Source: Rhodobacter ferrooxidans
Lineage (GTDB): Bacteria > Pseudomonadota > Alphaproteobacteria > Rhodobacterales > Rhodobacteraceae
NCBI RefSeq assembly: GCF_000176015.1
Contig: NZ_ACYY01000022.1
Coordinates: 1-56,014, forward strand
Direction: 5' to 3'
DNA length: 56,014 nt
How positions within the stretch are numbered: position 1 is the first letter of the stretch; each line of letters opens with the position of its first letter. The translations under genes were made by a program, and so were the position numbers. The notes below the pieces were generated by a model that searched no databases, was not told where the DNA came from, and was given only the letters and a program-made list of their open reading frames with translations. Positions 33,727 to 41,979 of this stretch are shown here, in pieces.

Positions 33727-34034
33727 ACACCGACACCACCGCAAGAATATCCTACCCCTATCACGTCTCCAACATGCATCGCGAAACAGTCGAGATGACC
33801 TTTCCGGATTTTCCCGAGGTTTGCGCAATCAGCTATTCCGGCGAGGTCGCCTTGGCTTTGCTTGCGCCGAAGCTGTTCCAGATCATACAAATCAGGATGG
33901 ATCTGGGGCTGGTGGTGCCATTGCCTTCGGCGGGCAATGATCGCCTCGATCTGCCACCCGATCTTGCGCGGAAACTTTTCCACTATTGGCAATTCCGAGG
34001 AGAAGTTTCGCCCGGTGGCGGCACTGTCTGGTAA
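33723..34034 (+). CDS. HicB-like protein without a visible HicA
   Basis: A 103-residue protein whose ATG overlaps the upstream stop. It has VEMTFPDFPEVCAISYSGEV, a conserved VVPLPSAG turn and LDLPPDLARKLFHYWQ. FPDFPE, the alternating strand-helix pattern and the P-x-PS turn are the HicB antitoxin fold. HicB usually partners a 60-residue HicA RNase toxin encoded directly next to it; no HicA (GxxxxH) is seen here. The DNA-binding C-terminus common in HicB is also missing. It may be an orphan or work with the unknown protein at 33286. Confidence 0.5.
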   Translation: MNTDTTARISYPYHVSNMHRETVEMTFPDFPEVCAISYSGEVALALLAPKLFQIIQIRMDLGLVVPLPSAGNDRLDLPPDLARKLFHYWQFRGEVSPGGGTVW

Positions 34035-34133
34035 CACCGCGCACTCAATTCCGGGCCTGCGCCTGCGTCGCTAGACCGAAGGCAAAAATGGGTCTTGCCA
34101 AAACGGGGACCCTGAAGGTCAACTTGGCCAGAC

Positions 34134-35138
34134 TCAGCCGCCGTTGAGCACGGCCTCGGGTATCTCATAGCGTTCGGTGCCGATGCGGATCAGAAACAGA
34201 TCGGCATCCTTTTCATAGGTCATCGCAGCATCTGCATCTGTGAAGGCAGGGATGCCGCCCTGGAACAGGATATATCGCTCTTTGCCGTTGCCCATGGCGA
34301 TCCACAGGTTCGCCTCGTTTGGCAGGGGGCGGATCACACCAAAGGCGCATTGCCCGGTCGGCTGGCCTCTATTGATGGCGCAGGGGACCTTGCCCGTGGC
34401 GGTGAACGGCTCGCCGTTGCCCAGCACGCCATTTGCGACAGGGCGCGGCCTGGTGGCAGGTGGCACGGGCGCCGGGCTGGCGGTTTCGCGAAGATAACGC
34501 CCCGCGACCCAGCCGCGCAGGCCCCCACTTTCAACCTTGCACCACCGTTGGCCGGTGCCGCCGCGGCAGCCCAGGTTGCGCACCACTGCACCCGCCAGCA
34601 GTCGGCCCAGAACCGCATCGCCGGTCGAAGGCCCGGCGCGCAGGTTCAGCGTGTCGCCCGTGGCCAATCCGGTTACCTTCCAGAAATCCGGACCGCCAGC
34701 ATCGCCGTCCGCATAATCACCCGCCGAAGCCGCCCCGGTGATCCGCAGCGAAACCGTGTAATCCGCTACCTCGTTGCGCCGTGCGGCATTGCGCATCAGA
34801 TAGACTTGAACCCGGTAGTCACCACTCGTGGGAAGCACCGCCGTCATGCTGGAACCCTCGGACGAGCCGATGAACATCGCCGCGTCCGCGCCGGGCGCCG
34901 TGACGTTGAAATAGGCACTTGCGTTGCTGGTCGACATTTCGACCCGTAACTGCTGACCGGCAGAGGCGCCAAGCAGATAGGTCACATCCTCGTAGCCACG
35001 GATACGACCGGTCAGGGTGGCGCCATCGTCACCGCGCGGGAAGCTGACTCTTTGGCTGTCCTGCGCTTGGATTGGCGATGATGCCAGCAACATCAGCAGA
35101 GCCAGAGTTGCACTTCTTGCCTGTCTCAAGCCGTTCAT
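34134..35138 (-). CDS. Exported PPC-like plus SH3 domain protein, copy 1
   Basis: A 334-residue protein; the start at 35136-35138 has AAAGGT upstream and gives the signal peptide LALLMLLASSPIQAQ. Residues 30-140 look like a bacterial pre-peptidase C-terminal (PPC) beta sandwich (YLLGASAGQQLRVEMSTSNA, SGDYRVQVYLMRNAARRNEV). Residues 160-220 are a bacterial SH3 domain (LNLRAGPSTGDAVLGRLLAG, CKVESGGLRGWVAGRYL). A third domain ends in RYEIPEAVLNGG. It is a paralogue of the protein at 39504, with the same order and ending. Probably periplasmic. Last gene of a leftward three-gene unit. Confidence 0.8.
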   Translation of the reverse strand: MNGLRQARSATLALLMLLASSPIQAQDSQRVSFPRGDDGATLTGRIRGYEDVTYLLGASAGQQLRVEMSTSNASAYFNVTAPGADAAMFIGSSEGSSMTAVLPTSGDYRVQVYLMRNAARRNEVADYTVSLRITGAASAGDYADGDAGGPDFWKVTGLATGDTLNLRAGPSTGDAVLGRLLAGAVVRNLGCRGGTGQRWCKVESGGLRGWVAGRYLRETASPAPVPPATRPRPVANGVLGNGEPFTATGKVPCAINRGQPTGQCAFGVIRPLPNEANLWIAMGNGKERYILFQGGIPAFTDADAAMTYEKDADLFLIRIGTERYEIPEAVLNGG

Positions 35139-35214
35139 CTGTTGACCTTTCTGACAATGGCGAAATTGACCGCGCCCAACACGAGGCAAAGCCGGGCGCG
35201 GTCAGAATCCGGTC

Positions 35215-35679
35215 TCAGGGCTTGGCAGCCCATATGAGGCCGGGTGCTGCGGGATCTGCCCTTTCTTCTTCGGCGTTGGCACAGAAGGCGGCGGTGTCCA
35301 TCGAGGCAAGTGTCAATTGTGATCCCATGTAACTGCCCAAAGTCACCATGACGATCGAGTGCAGCTTCAACTGGTCTGCTTCGGGCTTGACGTCAAACTC
35401 GGCCGCGGGCGGATAGACAGCGGCGAACGCCTCCTGATACTTGGCGTCGTCGATATCGAAGGCCTCGCAACTGAAAGCCGTTGCCTTCTGATGCGCAATG
35501 GATTTCAACCCGGAAACTTGTTCGGGGCTGAGCGTGGTATCGGCGATATGGGTTACATAGGCCGACACCGCAAGGTCGGCGGCCACGGCCGGAGGCACCG
35601 GATCGGTGGCTTGGGCAAGACCAGCGGTGGTCGCGAGAAGCGGCAGGGCCAGGGCGGAAAATCTGGTGAAACGGTTCAT
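35215..35679 (-). CDS. Exported protein of unknown function
   Basis: A 154-residue protein from the ATG at 35677-35679, with GAGGAGAAT just upstream. Signal peptide MNRFTRFSALALPLLATTAGLA is clear. The mature protein is helical and acidic (PPAVAADLAVSAYVTHIADT, KYQEAFAAVYPPAAEFDVKP) with two Cys residues (FSCEAF and FCANAEEE) that could form a disulfide. It lies between the small protein at 35690 and the SH3 protein, gaps of 10 and 76 bases. No family recognised. Confidence 0.75.
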   Translation of the reverse strand: MNRFTRFSALALPLLATTAGLAQATDPVPPAVAADLAVSAYVTHIADTTLSPEQVSGLKSIAHQKATAFSCEAFDIDDAKYQEAFAAVYPPAAEFDVKPEADQLKLHSIVMVTLGSYMGSQLTLASMDTAAFCANAEEERADPAAPGLIWAAKP

Positions 35680-35689
35680 GGTATTCTCC

Positions 35690-35980
35690 TCAGTTCCAGA
35701 AGACTTCGCGGGTGGCGCGCGCCGAATAGTGCCCGTTGCGGTAGCACTGCTGCGCCCGGGTGTAGCAGGTGACACCGGGCAGATCGGCCGGAAAGAACAC
35801 CTGATCAGGCTCTCGCATTTGTGCCCGCTCACGGCGGTTGCGGTCGATGGCCGACCTCATCGCCAGACCGAGGATGAGCCCGGCTGCGGCAGCGTCGGTA
35901 TTTCTGTTGGCGAGGACTGGGCTGGGTGCTGCCAGCCCGGCAACGACTGCGAGAGTAAGCAACATCGGCGTAATTCGCAT
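35690..35980 (-). CDS. Small exported protein, first of the SH3 unit
   Basis: A 96-residue protein; GGGGGAA precedes the ATG at 35978-35980. Signal peptide MRITPMLLTLAVVAGLAAPSPVLA. The mature part has a possible short hydrophobic helix (AAAAGLILGLAMRSAIDRNR) and ends with two Cys in GVTCYTRAQQCYRNGHYSAR, perhaps a disulfide hairpin. No known domain. It is co-directional with the genes at 35215 and 34134, and probably co-transcribed. Confidence 0.7.
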   Translation of the reverse strand: MRITPMLLTLAVVAGLAAPSPVLANRNTDAAAAGLILGLAMRSAIDRNRRERAQMREPDQVFFPADLPGVTCYTRAQQCYRNGHYSARATREVFWN

Positions 35981-36160
35981 CTGTATTCCCCCAGGAACAA
36001 GAGGTTGCACGCGCCGCAGCGAGCACTACGGCGCCTACAAGAGTGTTTCATCTGATGTCGGGCGGCTATCCGAAACGCGAAAACCCGCAGAAAAGGGCGA
36101 TCTCGCCTATCCGAAAAAAAGTCCCCGGGGTGGCAGAACGCCCCACGCACCGCTTCTCTG

Positions 36161-36320
36161 TCACTTCGAACCCTGCGGCAGCACGAATCTGGGTTTCAGA
36201 TGGGCCGGGCAGGTGGCATCCGGCGCGACCTCCGGGCGTTCAATGAACGCCGTGCCGATGCCCTTGGCGCATTGGGAGAAGTCAATCGAACCATTCCCTT
36301 GCGCGTTTTGCCGGAGGGCA
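36161..36320 (-). pseudogene. C-terminal remnant of an alpha/beta hydrolase (paralogue of the gene at 37523)
   Basis: Minus-strand reading ends GSIDFSQCAKGIGTAFIERP, then HLKPRFVLPQGSK and TGA at 36161-36163. The intact hydrolase at 37523 ends FSQCAKDIGLAFVERPGDAL with LRPKFILPKD, so this is its paralogue. Upstream the similarity fades near 36300 and the catalytic His region is damaged. The fragment is upstream of, and co-directional with, the small-protein/SH3 unit. This suggests a former hydrolase-SH3 operon parallel to the intact one. Confidence 0.7.
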
Positions 36321-36339
36321 AGCGCCAGGACGCGGTTCT

Positions 36340-36660
36340 ACGGCGGTCAGCGCGAGTTCCAGCGTGTCAGCCTGGCCTGCAGCATCATGCAGACATTTGC
36401 GGACGAAGCGCTGTCGATTGCTGCGCCTGCCGTTGAGTATTGGGTAACGCGTCCAGTGTGTAGCCGTCCGGCCGCTCGGGGAACGGCGTTTCGCCTCGCA
36501 CATTCCTGGCGCGGGGGCGCCTGGACCAGGTGCGCGCGAGGATCCTGTCGCAAGGCGACGTGGGCTCGGTCACCTCGGCGCTGATGGACTGCGGCTTACC
36601 AAATCCGGGCCGGTTCCCGCAGGTCGCCCGCTACACATTCGAAGTTCTGCCAGCGATACG
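36340..36660 (+). pseudogene. AraC-family regulator remnant with frameshifts
   Basis: Plus-strand frames give IMQTFADEALSIAAPA in one frame and then LDQVRARILSQGDVGSVTSA with MDCGLPNPGRFPQVARYTFE and LP in another. These match the two helix-turn-helix segments of AraC regulators (compare LDRARARLLDSAEDARVTTI in the intact gene at 30389). At least one frameshift and loss of the N-terminus make it dead. It overlaps the region next to the hydrolase remnant, so the whole locus has decayed. Confidence 0.5.
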
Positions 36661-36799
36661 CTGGTGCGACAGCGCAATCCGTCGGACGCCGATCCGATCT
36701 CCCTCAACGGTCAGCGTGTCCTCCACGGTCAAAAAATAGCTAACAGGATCGCGCCACCTCCCCACCAGGATGCAGCTTGCCGCGTATTTCTCGTCCGGT

Positions 36800-37090
36800 C
36801 TATTCGTCCACCTGGCAGATTCCGTTGGCGCCGTGCTTGCCAGTCCAGGACGCTGTGACCGTTCCATCGGGGTTGGTGAAAAAGTCGATGGAATCGTTGC
36901 CGAGTTTCGCCTCATAGGCGTCGCCGACCATCTTCAGCTTGGCCTCCTTCCCGTTAATGTAAACTGGCCCGCCCTCGTCGGCATGGACTTCAATTCCACC
37001 GCCGCAAGTTGCATTGAAAAAGGGCACCTTTGCCAGAGCGGCAGCCGGCGTGATCAGGACAAGTGCCGAGGACAACAGGATCGTGCGCAT
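36800..37090 (-). CDS. Small periplasmic protein of unknown function
   Basis: A 96-residue protein with the start at 37088-37090. MRTILLSSALVLITPAAALA is a signal peptide. The mature part (TCGGGIEVHADEGGPVYING, then DFFTNPDGTVTASWTGKHGA) is rich in strands, with Cys near each end (ATCGGG and GICQVDE), likely a disulfide-closed beta fold. An ATG six codons earlier is possible. It stands alone between the decayed locus and the hydrolase operon. Confidence 0.7.
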   Translation of the reverse strand: MRTILLSSALVLITPAAALAKVPFFNATCGGGIEVHADEGGPVYINGKEAKLKMVGDAYEAKLGNDSIDFFTNPDGTVTASWTGKHGANGICQVDE

Positions 37091-37522
37091 GCGAGGGTCT
37101 CCCGTCATTGGAAAGGCCGAAGCCGAGCCACAGCCAAGACACGGTGATACGATGATTCGCCACTGTTCACTATCCGCTATGCGAATTCGCGCGGGCCCCT
37201 GCGAAACCGTCGCCGCACTTTCGGATTCCTTTCGTCTGCTAGATAGGCCGTGCCCAAGCTTTCCTGGACGAGACTATTTGGCCGGATCATTCGATGGCAG
37301 CCGAAGCGGTAGGTGCGGCAAATTTCGCATTCTGGATAGCACCGGACACCCGCTCGGCGCTACCAAATTGGTCAGACGACTTGAAGACAGGCTACCGACG
37401 AAAATGGATGACCTGAGCTGGGTCTCAGGCTGAAGAGTCGGTCCAATAGAACTGATGCGGCGGTCCACTATGCGGAAGTCGTCGCGTGGTGGCATCCTTG
37501 GCGACCTTGGAAGGAGTATGAA
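37091..37522. other. Intergenic stretch with a possible gene tail
   Basis: About 430 bases. A plus-strand frame ends KFRILDSTGHPLGATKLVRR then DRLPTKMDDLSWVSG at 37433, which reads like the C-terminus of a protein, but no start or family is recognised. AAGGAG at 37511-37516 serves the hydrolase gene. Confidence 0.35.
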
Positions 37523-39466
37523 ATGACGCCGGACCAGATCATCGCCACGGTATTGGCGCTTCTGACCGCCGAGCCGGCGGATAAGGCCTTTCCGGTCATC
37601 ACAGCCGGAGGAGCGATGGCCGAATACCCGGTGACCGTCGAGGCCTGCCCTCGCCCACTTCCCGCCGCCGAGGTCGAAGGTAAGACCTTGATCTGCGGTC
37701 GCATCGATGTGCCAGAAAACCACGACAAGCCGGACGGGCCACGGATCGCGCTCAGCTTCGCGGTCCTGAAGGCGCATACGCAAAGCCCCGCGCCCGACCC
37801 GCTGATCTATCTGCACGGTGGCCCGGGGGGCGGGGCCGTGCGCGATCTGGCGGGCATCGTCGTGCCGATTTTCGAGGGCCACCGGGCGCGCCGCGATGTC
37901 GTCACGTTCGACCAGCGCGCGGCGGGGATTTCATCGGATATGGTCACTTGCTTCTCGACCTTCGAGGACAGCATCGTGGACCTGTTTCAGCCCGCCACTC
38001 TCGGCAACAAGATGGAAGAGATTTTCGCCAAGTGCACAGGCGAATTGAAGAACAACGGCCGCGACCTGTCGGCCTACAACACGGTGCAGAACGCGAAGGA
38101 CGTCCGGGCCGTCATGCAGGCCCTCGGATACGGCACCTACAACATCTACGGCATTTCCTACGGCACCAAGCTTGCGCTGGAAGTCATGCGCTCGGCGCCC
38201 GAGGGCGTGCGTTCGGTGGTGATCGACAGCGTCTTTCCGCCCAATGCCCGCGCTTATGACACCAACATCCTGCCAGTGCAGGAAGGCGTGCAGCAGGTCA
38301 TTAACCAGTGCGCAGCCGACACGGCCTGCGCGGCGGCCTTCCCCGACCTAGAGTCCACGATCCAGCGCGTCGCGGTGAAGCTGGCGAAGAACCCGATCCC
38401 GGCGGCGCGCGGCCGTCCCGAGATCAATGTCGCAGCGCTGATCAAACTGTTCGAGGACCGAAATGCCTTTGGCCACTGGCCAAACACCACCGGCCATATT
38501 CCCCTGATCGTTACGGAATGGGATCGGGGAGAGACCGGCACCTATGACCTTCTGTCCTCGGGTGCCTCTGCCCGGGCGGCGGATGGGGGCGAGATGCTGA
38601 AACCTTTTGCCGACAAGATGGCCCCGGATCAGACCGTGATCGCGCGGATGTTGCTGGAAGGGGCGACGGCGGCCAAGCGCGATGAGATGTTCAAAGGCTA
38701 TGCCTTGGCCTCGCTGTCGGATTCGCTGGCGAAGTCAGCGCGCGATGTGACCAGCCTTGCCAAGCGACTGGACAAGATGATGACCGACGCGATGGTCGCC
38801 ACCCGCTCGAAGGAAGAGATGCTGCGCTTTGCCAGTGCCTATGCGGCGCTGGCGCACCAGACCCCCGAACGCGCCACCCTGCGCGCGCTCATCGTCGATC
38901 ACCTGTCGGCCGCAGACATCGACCCGACGCTAGCGCTTCTGGACCAGTTGACCGACGGCGACGTGGCCGAGGTCTTTGCCGCCGTTTCCAAAGAGGCGCG
39001 CACGCTCTACAAGCCCATCGTCGACATGCTTGACCTGATGGTGGTCGCCTGCACCGAGGATATCCCCTTCAACACACGCGAAACCATGCAGCAGGTTGTG
39101 GACGGGTTGAAGTTCAAGTTCCTTGCCAAGTCCGACAATGTTGACGGCAGCATCTATGATCTTTGCCCCTATATCCCCCCGGCGTTGCCCTTCCCAGGCT
39201 TTCACGACGCGGTGACGAGCGACATCCCCACGCTGGTGCTTTACGGCTTCAACGATACCCAGACATCGACCGAAGAGGCGCTGCTGGCCGCCGAGGGCCT
39301 GAGCCGGGCAACCGCGCTCGGCTTCCCCGAGGCCGGACATGCGGCGTTGGTCTTTTCGCAATGTGCCAAGGATATCGGGCTGGCTTTCGTTGAAAGGCCC
39401 GGGGATGCCTTGGCGACCGACTGCATCGACATGCTGAGGCCAAAGTTCATTCTGCCCAAAGACTGA
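37523..39466 (+). CDS. Alpha/beta hydrolase of the S33/tripeptidyl-aminopeptidase type
   Basis: A 647-residue protein. LIYLHGGPGGGAVRDL is the oxyanion loop, IYGISYGTKLALEV the nucleophile elbow (G-x-S-x-G), and PTLVLYGFNDTQTSTEEALL carries the likely Asp. FPEAGHAALVFSQCAKDIG carries the His and a TAP-like C-terminus. S33 relatives cleave N-terminal residues or tripeptides, or ester/amide bonds. It is longer than usual because of a helical insert (about 330-520). AAGGAG lies six bases before the ATG at 37523; an ATG at 37519 is followed at once by a stop. No signal peptide is visible, unlike the next three products. First gene of a five-gene operon. Confidence 0.85.
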   Translation: MTPDQIIATVLALLTAEPADKAFPVITAGGAMAEYPVTVEACPRPLPAAEVEGKTLICGRIDVPENHDKPDGPRIALSFAVLKAHTQSPAPDPLIYLHGGPGGGAVRDLAGIVVPIFEGHRARRDVVTFDQRAAGISSDMVTCFSTFEDSIVDLFQPATLGNKMEEIFAKCTGELKNNGRDLSAYNTVQNAKDVRAVMQALGYGTYNIYGISYGTKLALEVMRSAPEGVRSVVIDSVFPPNARAYDTNILPVQEGVQQVINQCAADTACAAAFPDLESTIQRVAVKLAKNPIPAARGRPEINVAALIKLFEDRNAFGHWPNTTGHIPLIVTEWDRGETGTYDLLSSGASARAADGGEMLKPFADKMAPDQTVIARMLLEGATAAKRDEMFKGYALASLSDSLAKSARDVTSLAKRLDKMMTDAMVATRSKEEMLRFASAYAALAHQTPERATLRALIVDHLSAADIDPTLALLDQLTDGDVAEVFAAVSKEARTLYKPIVDMLDLMVVACTEDIPFNTRETMQQVVDGLKFKFLAKSDNVDGSIYDLCPYIPPALPFPGFHDAVTSDIPTLVLYGFNDTQTSTEEALLAAEGLSRATALGFPEAGHAALVFSQCAKDIGLAFVERPGDALATDCIDMLRPKFILPKD

Positions 39467-39503
39467 TCGCGCGGCTCCCGGCACGTCCGGGAAGGCCACT
39501 TGA

Positions 39504-40499
39504 ATGGAGAAAGGAATGCACCCCTATCGATTGCTATTCCCCGTCCTGACCGCGGCCCTCCTTGTCGGCGCCTTGCCTGCGGTGGCAGAGGACATCCGCG
39601 CCGAAACCGTCGACGCTGCCTCCACCGCAGCCGGGATCGTCCTATCGGGAGAGATCACCGGCGATGACAGCGCCGAATACACCGTCAGCGGCGTGGCGGG
39701 GCAGATCCTGTCGGTCGATCTTTTGTCCGACAACGGCGGGCTATACTTCAACATCATGCCGAAGGGTGCCGCAGAGGCGATGTTCATCGGCGCGACCTCG
39801 GGCGCGGTCGCCGACGTGACGCTGCCCGCCGCTGGCGACTATGTGGTGCAGGTCTATCTCATGCGTTCGGCCGCCCGGCGCGACGAGACGGCGGCCTATA
39901 CGCTAGGTATCGGGCTGGCTGGGGGCGATTTCGCCGACGGGCTGGCTGGGGGGCCTGACTGGTGGCGAGTGACCGGCCTGCAGGAGGGCAGCATGCTCAA
40001 CATCCACTCCGGGCCGCACACCCGATATCCGGTGCTGATCGGCGCGGCGAACGGGCAGCTTGCGCAGAACCGCGGTTGTCGGATGACTGGTCCGCACCGC
40101 TGGTGCAGCGTGAGGTTTGACGGGTCGGGCCAGCAGGGCTGGGTCGTCGGCCGCTACCTGACCGAGGCCGCTGCGCCAACCGCACCCGAGGTGCCCACAG
40201 GCGGCCCGGTCGGAAATGGCGTGCCTTTCGACGCGACCGGCGAGGTGCCCTGCGCTACCGTCGCAGGCCAGCCGACGCGGCCCTGCCTGTTCGGCGTGGT
40301 CCGTGACGGCCCCGGCAACGCGGGCGTTTGGGTCGCGCTGGGCGATGGCCGCGAACGTGCCCTCCTGTTCGAAGGTGGCGTTCCGGTTTCGGCAGATTCG
40401 CCCGAAGCGCTGAGCCATGAGAAGGTCGATGACCTGTTCACCGTTCGCTTCGGTGAGGAAAGATACGAGATCCCCGAGGCTGTCATTTCCGGCGGTTAA
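39504..40499 (+). CDS. Exported PPC-like plus SH3 domain protein, copy 2
   Basis: A 331-residue protein, or 327 if the ATG at 39516 (behind GGAGA) is used. Signal peptide LLFPVLTAALLVGALPAVAE. PPC-like part: EYTVSGVAGQILSVDLLSDN and GDYVVQVYLMRSAARRDETA. SH3 part: MLNIHSGPHTRYPVLIGAAN and GQQGWVVGRYLTE. C-terminal domain with CLFGVVRDGPGNAGVWVALG and the ending RYEIPEAVISGG. Same architecture as the protein at 34134. It starts 37 bases after the hydrolase. Periplasmic binding or scaffold role suspected; no catalytic motif. Confidence 0.82.
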   Translation: MEKGMHPYRLLFPVLTAALLVGALPAVAEDIRAETVDAASTAAGIVLSGEITGDDSAEYTVSGVAGQILSVDLLSDNGGLYFNIMPKGAAEAMFIGATSGAVADVTLPAAGDYVVQVYLMRSAARRDETAAYTLGIGLAGGDFADGLAGGPDWWRVTGLQEGSMLNIHSGPHTRYPVLIGAANGQLAQNRGCRMTGPHRWCSVRFDGSGQQGWVVGRYLTEAAAPTAPEVPTGGPVGNGVPFDATGEVPCATVAGQPTRPCLFGVVRDGPGNAGVWVALGDGRERALLFEGGVPVSADSPEALSHEKVDDLFTVRFGEERYEIPEAVISGG

Positions 40500-40548
40500 C
40501 CCTGCGAAACTTGCCGTCTCAAACATCGCAATAACAAGGACTGCGACC

Positions 40549-41979
40549 ATGACCTATCTCCCTTTGTCTCGTCTGTTTTGCGCCCTGCTTGCCGCCTTTC
40601 TGTGGATGGCCGGCGCAGTCACGGCCCAAGAGGCACCGACCTGGAACGCCAGTGCCGGAATGATGCCGATCGGCGAAGACCCCGAGCGCCCAGATGCCGA
40701 GTTGTTCCATGTCGACTACATCAAGAACGGAGCCGACCCCGCGACCCGCCCGGTGACATTTCTAGTCAATGGCGGGCCGGGCGGGGCGAGCATCTTCCTG
40801 CACATTGCCGCCGTGGGCCCGCTGACCATCGCCACACCCGGGGACGGCACCTTTCCCGCTGTCCCTGCGACGCTGGAGAAGAACTCCGACAGCTGGATCG
40901 ACTTTACCGATCTGGTGTTCATAGATCCGGTCGGCACTGGCTACAGCCGGATGCTGCCCGGACCGGACGGCCAGCCGGGCGACCCGGAGAAATACTATGC
41001 GGTGGACAGCGACATGCACACCATCGCCTGGTTCATCCGGCAATGGCTGACCGCGAACGACCGCTGGGGTTCGCCCAAGGCGCTGGCGGGGGAAAGCTAT
41101 GGCGGGCAGCGCGTCTCAGGCCTGTCGCAGATTCTCGCGCAGGACTACGGCATCAATCTGAACATGGCGATCCTGATCTCGCCGGCGCTGCACACCGAGA
41201 TCCCGGACACGCGCTATTCGATCCTGCGTCCCATCACCTTATTCCCGACCCAGGCCGCGATAGCCGCCCATTACGGACTGAATGGAGAGCCGACTGGCAC
41301 CGAGGCGCTGGAGGAGTTCGAGCGTTTCGCCTTGAACGAGCTTGCAAGCGGTCTTGTCAGACTGGGGCGGTCGGACCAGGTCAGCACCAAGGCCTTCTAT
41401 GACACTGTTGCCGGGATGATCGGTCTTGATCCGGAATACGTCGCCCGCAAGCGGGCCCGCATCGGCGACCAGGACTTCGCAACCACGATCCTGCAGAACA
41501 AGGGCCTGATGATAGACCGCTATGACGGGACGATCGCGTCCGAGAACCCCATCCCCGAACTTGCCGGACTGAACGTCATGGACCGGTCGCTGGCCGTCCT
41601 GACGGGGGTGCTGCTTCCGCCCTTCATGGACTATGTGCGGGGTGAACTTGGCTATGTCACCGACCGAAGCTACATCCCGCTGAGCATTGCGGTCAATCTG
41701 GCCTGGGACCGCAGTTCCAAGGCCGGCGGACCGGACGACCTGGCGCTTGCGCTGACGCAGAACCCGGATCTGAGGGCGCTCGTGGTCCACGGGATGCACG
41801 ACCTCGCCACACCCTATTTTCTGTCAAAGTATGTTCTGGAACAGTCGGTCGTCACACCGGGTGCACGCGAACGGCTTTACTTCGGGGTCTATCCCGGCGG
41901 TCACATGTTCTATCTCCAAAAGGCCAGTCGCGCCGAATTCGCTGCCGATGTTCGCAAGTTCTATGAAGGGGCCAACTGA
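40549..41979 (+). CDS. Exported serine carboxypeptidase-like (S10) peptidase
   Basis: A 476-residue protein starting at 40549 (AAGGA upstream), signal peptide LFCALLAAFLWMAGAVTAQE. Key sites: FLVNGGPGGASIFLHIAAVG (oxyanion region), FIDPVGTGYSRMLPG, ALAGESYGGQRVSG (catalytic Ser), VVHGMHDLATPYF (Asp) and VYPGGHMFYLQ (His). These match bacterial S10-family peptidases that remove C-terminal residues at acidic pH. The frame opens earlier at 40417 but runs through the previous gene's end. Its stop overlaps the amidase start. Periplasmic location expected. Confidence 0.9.
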   Translation: MTYLPLSRLFCALLAAFLWMAGAVTAQEAPTWNASAGMMPIGEDPERPDAELFHVDYIKNGADPATRPVTFLVNGGPGGASIFLHIAAVGPLTIATPGDGTFPAVPATLEKNSDSWIDFTDLVFIDPVGTGYSRMLPGPDGQPGDPEKYYAVDSDMHTIAWFIRQWLTANDRWGSPKALAGESYGGQRVSGLSQILAQDYGINLNMAILISPALHTEIPDTRYSILRPITLFPTQAAIAAHYGLNGEPTGTEALEEFERFALNELASGLVRLGRSDQVSTKAFYDTVAGMIGLDPEYVARKRARIGDQDFATTILQNKGLMIDRYDGTIASENPIPELAGLNVMDRSLAVLTGVLLPPFMDYVRGELGYVTDRSYIPLSIAVNLAWDRSSKAGGPDDLALALTQNPDLRALVVHGMHDLATPYFLSKYVLEQSVVTPGARERLYFGVYPGGHMFYLQKASRAEFAADVRKFYEGAN

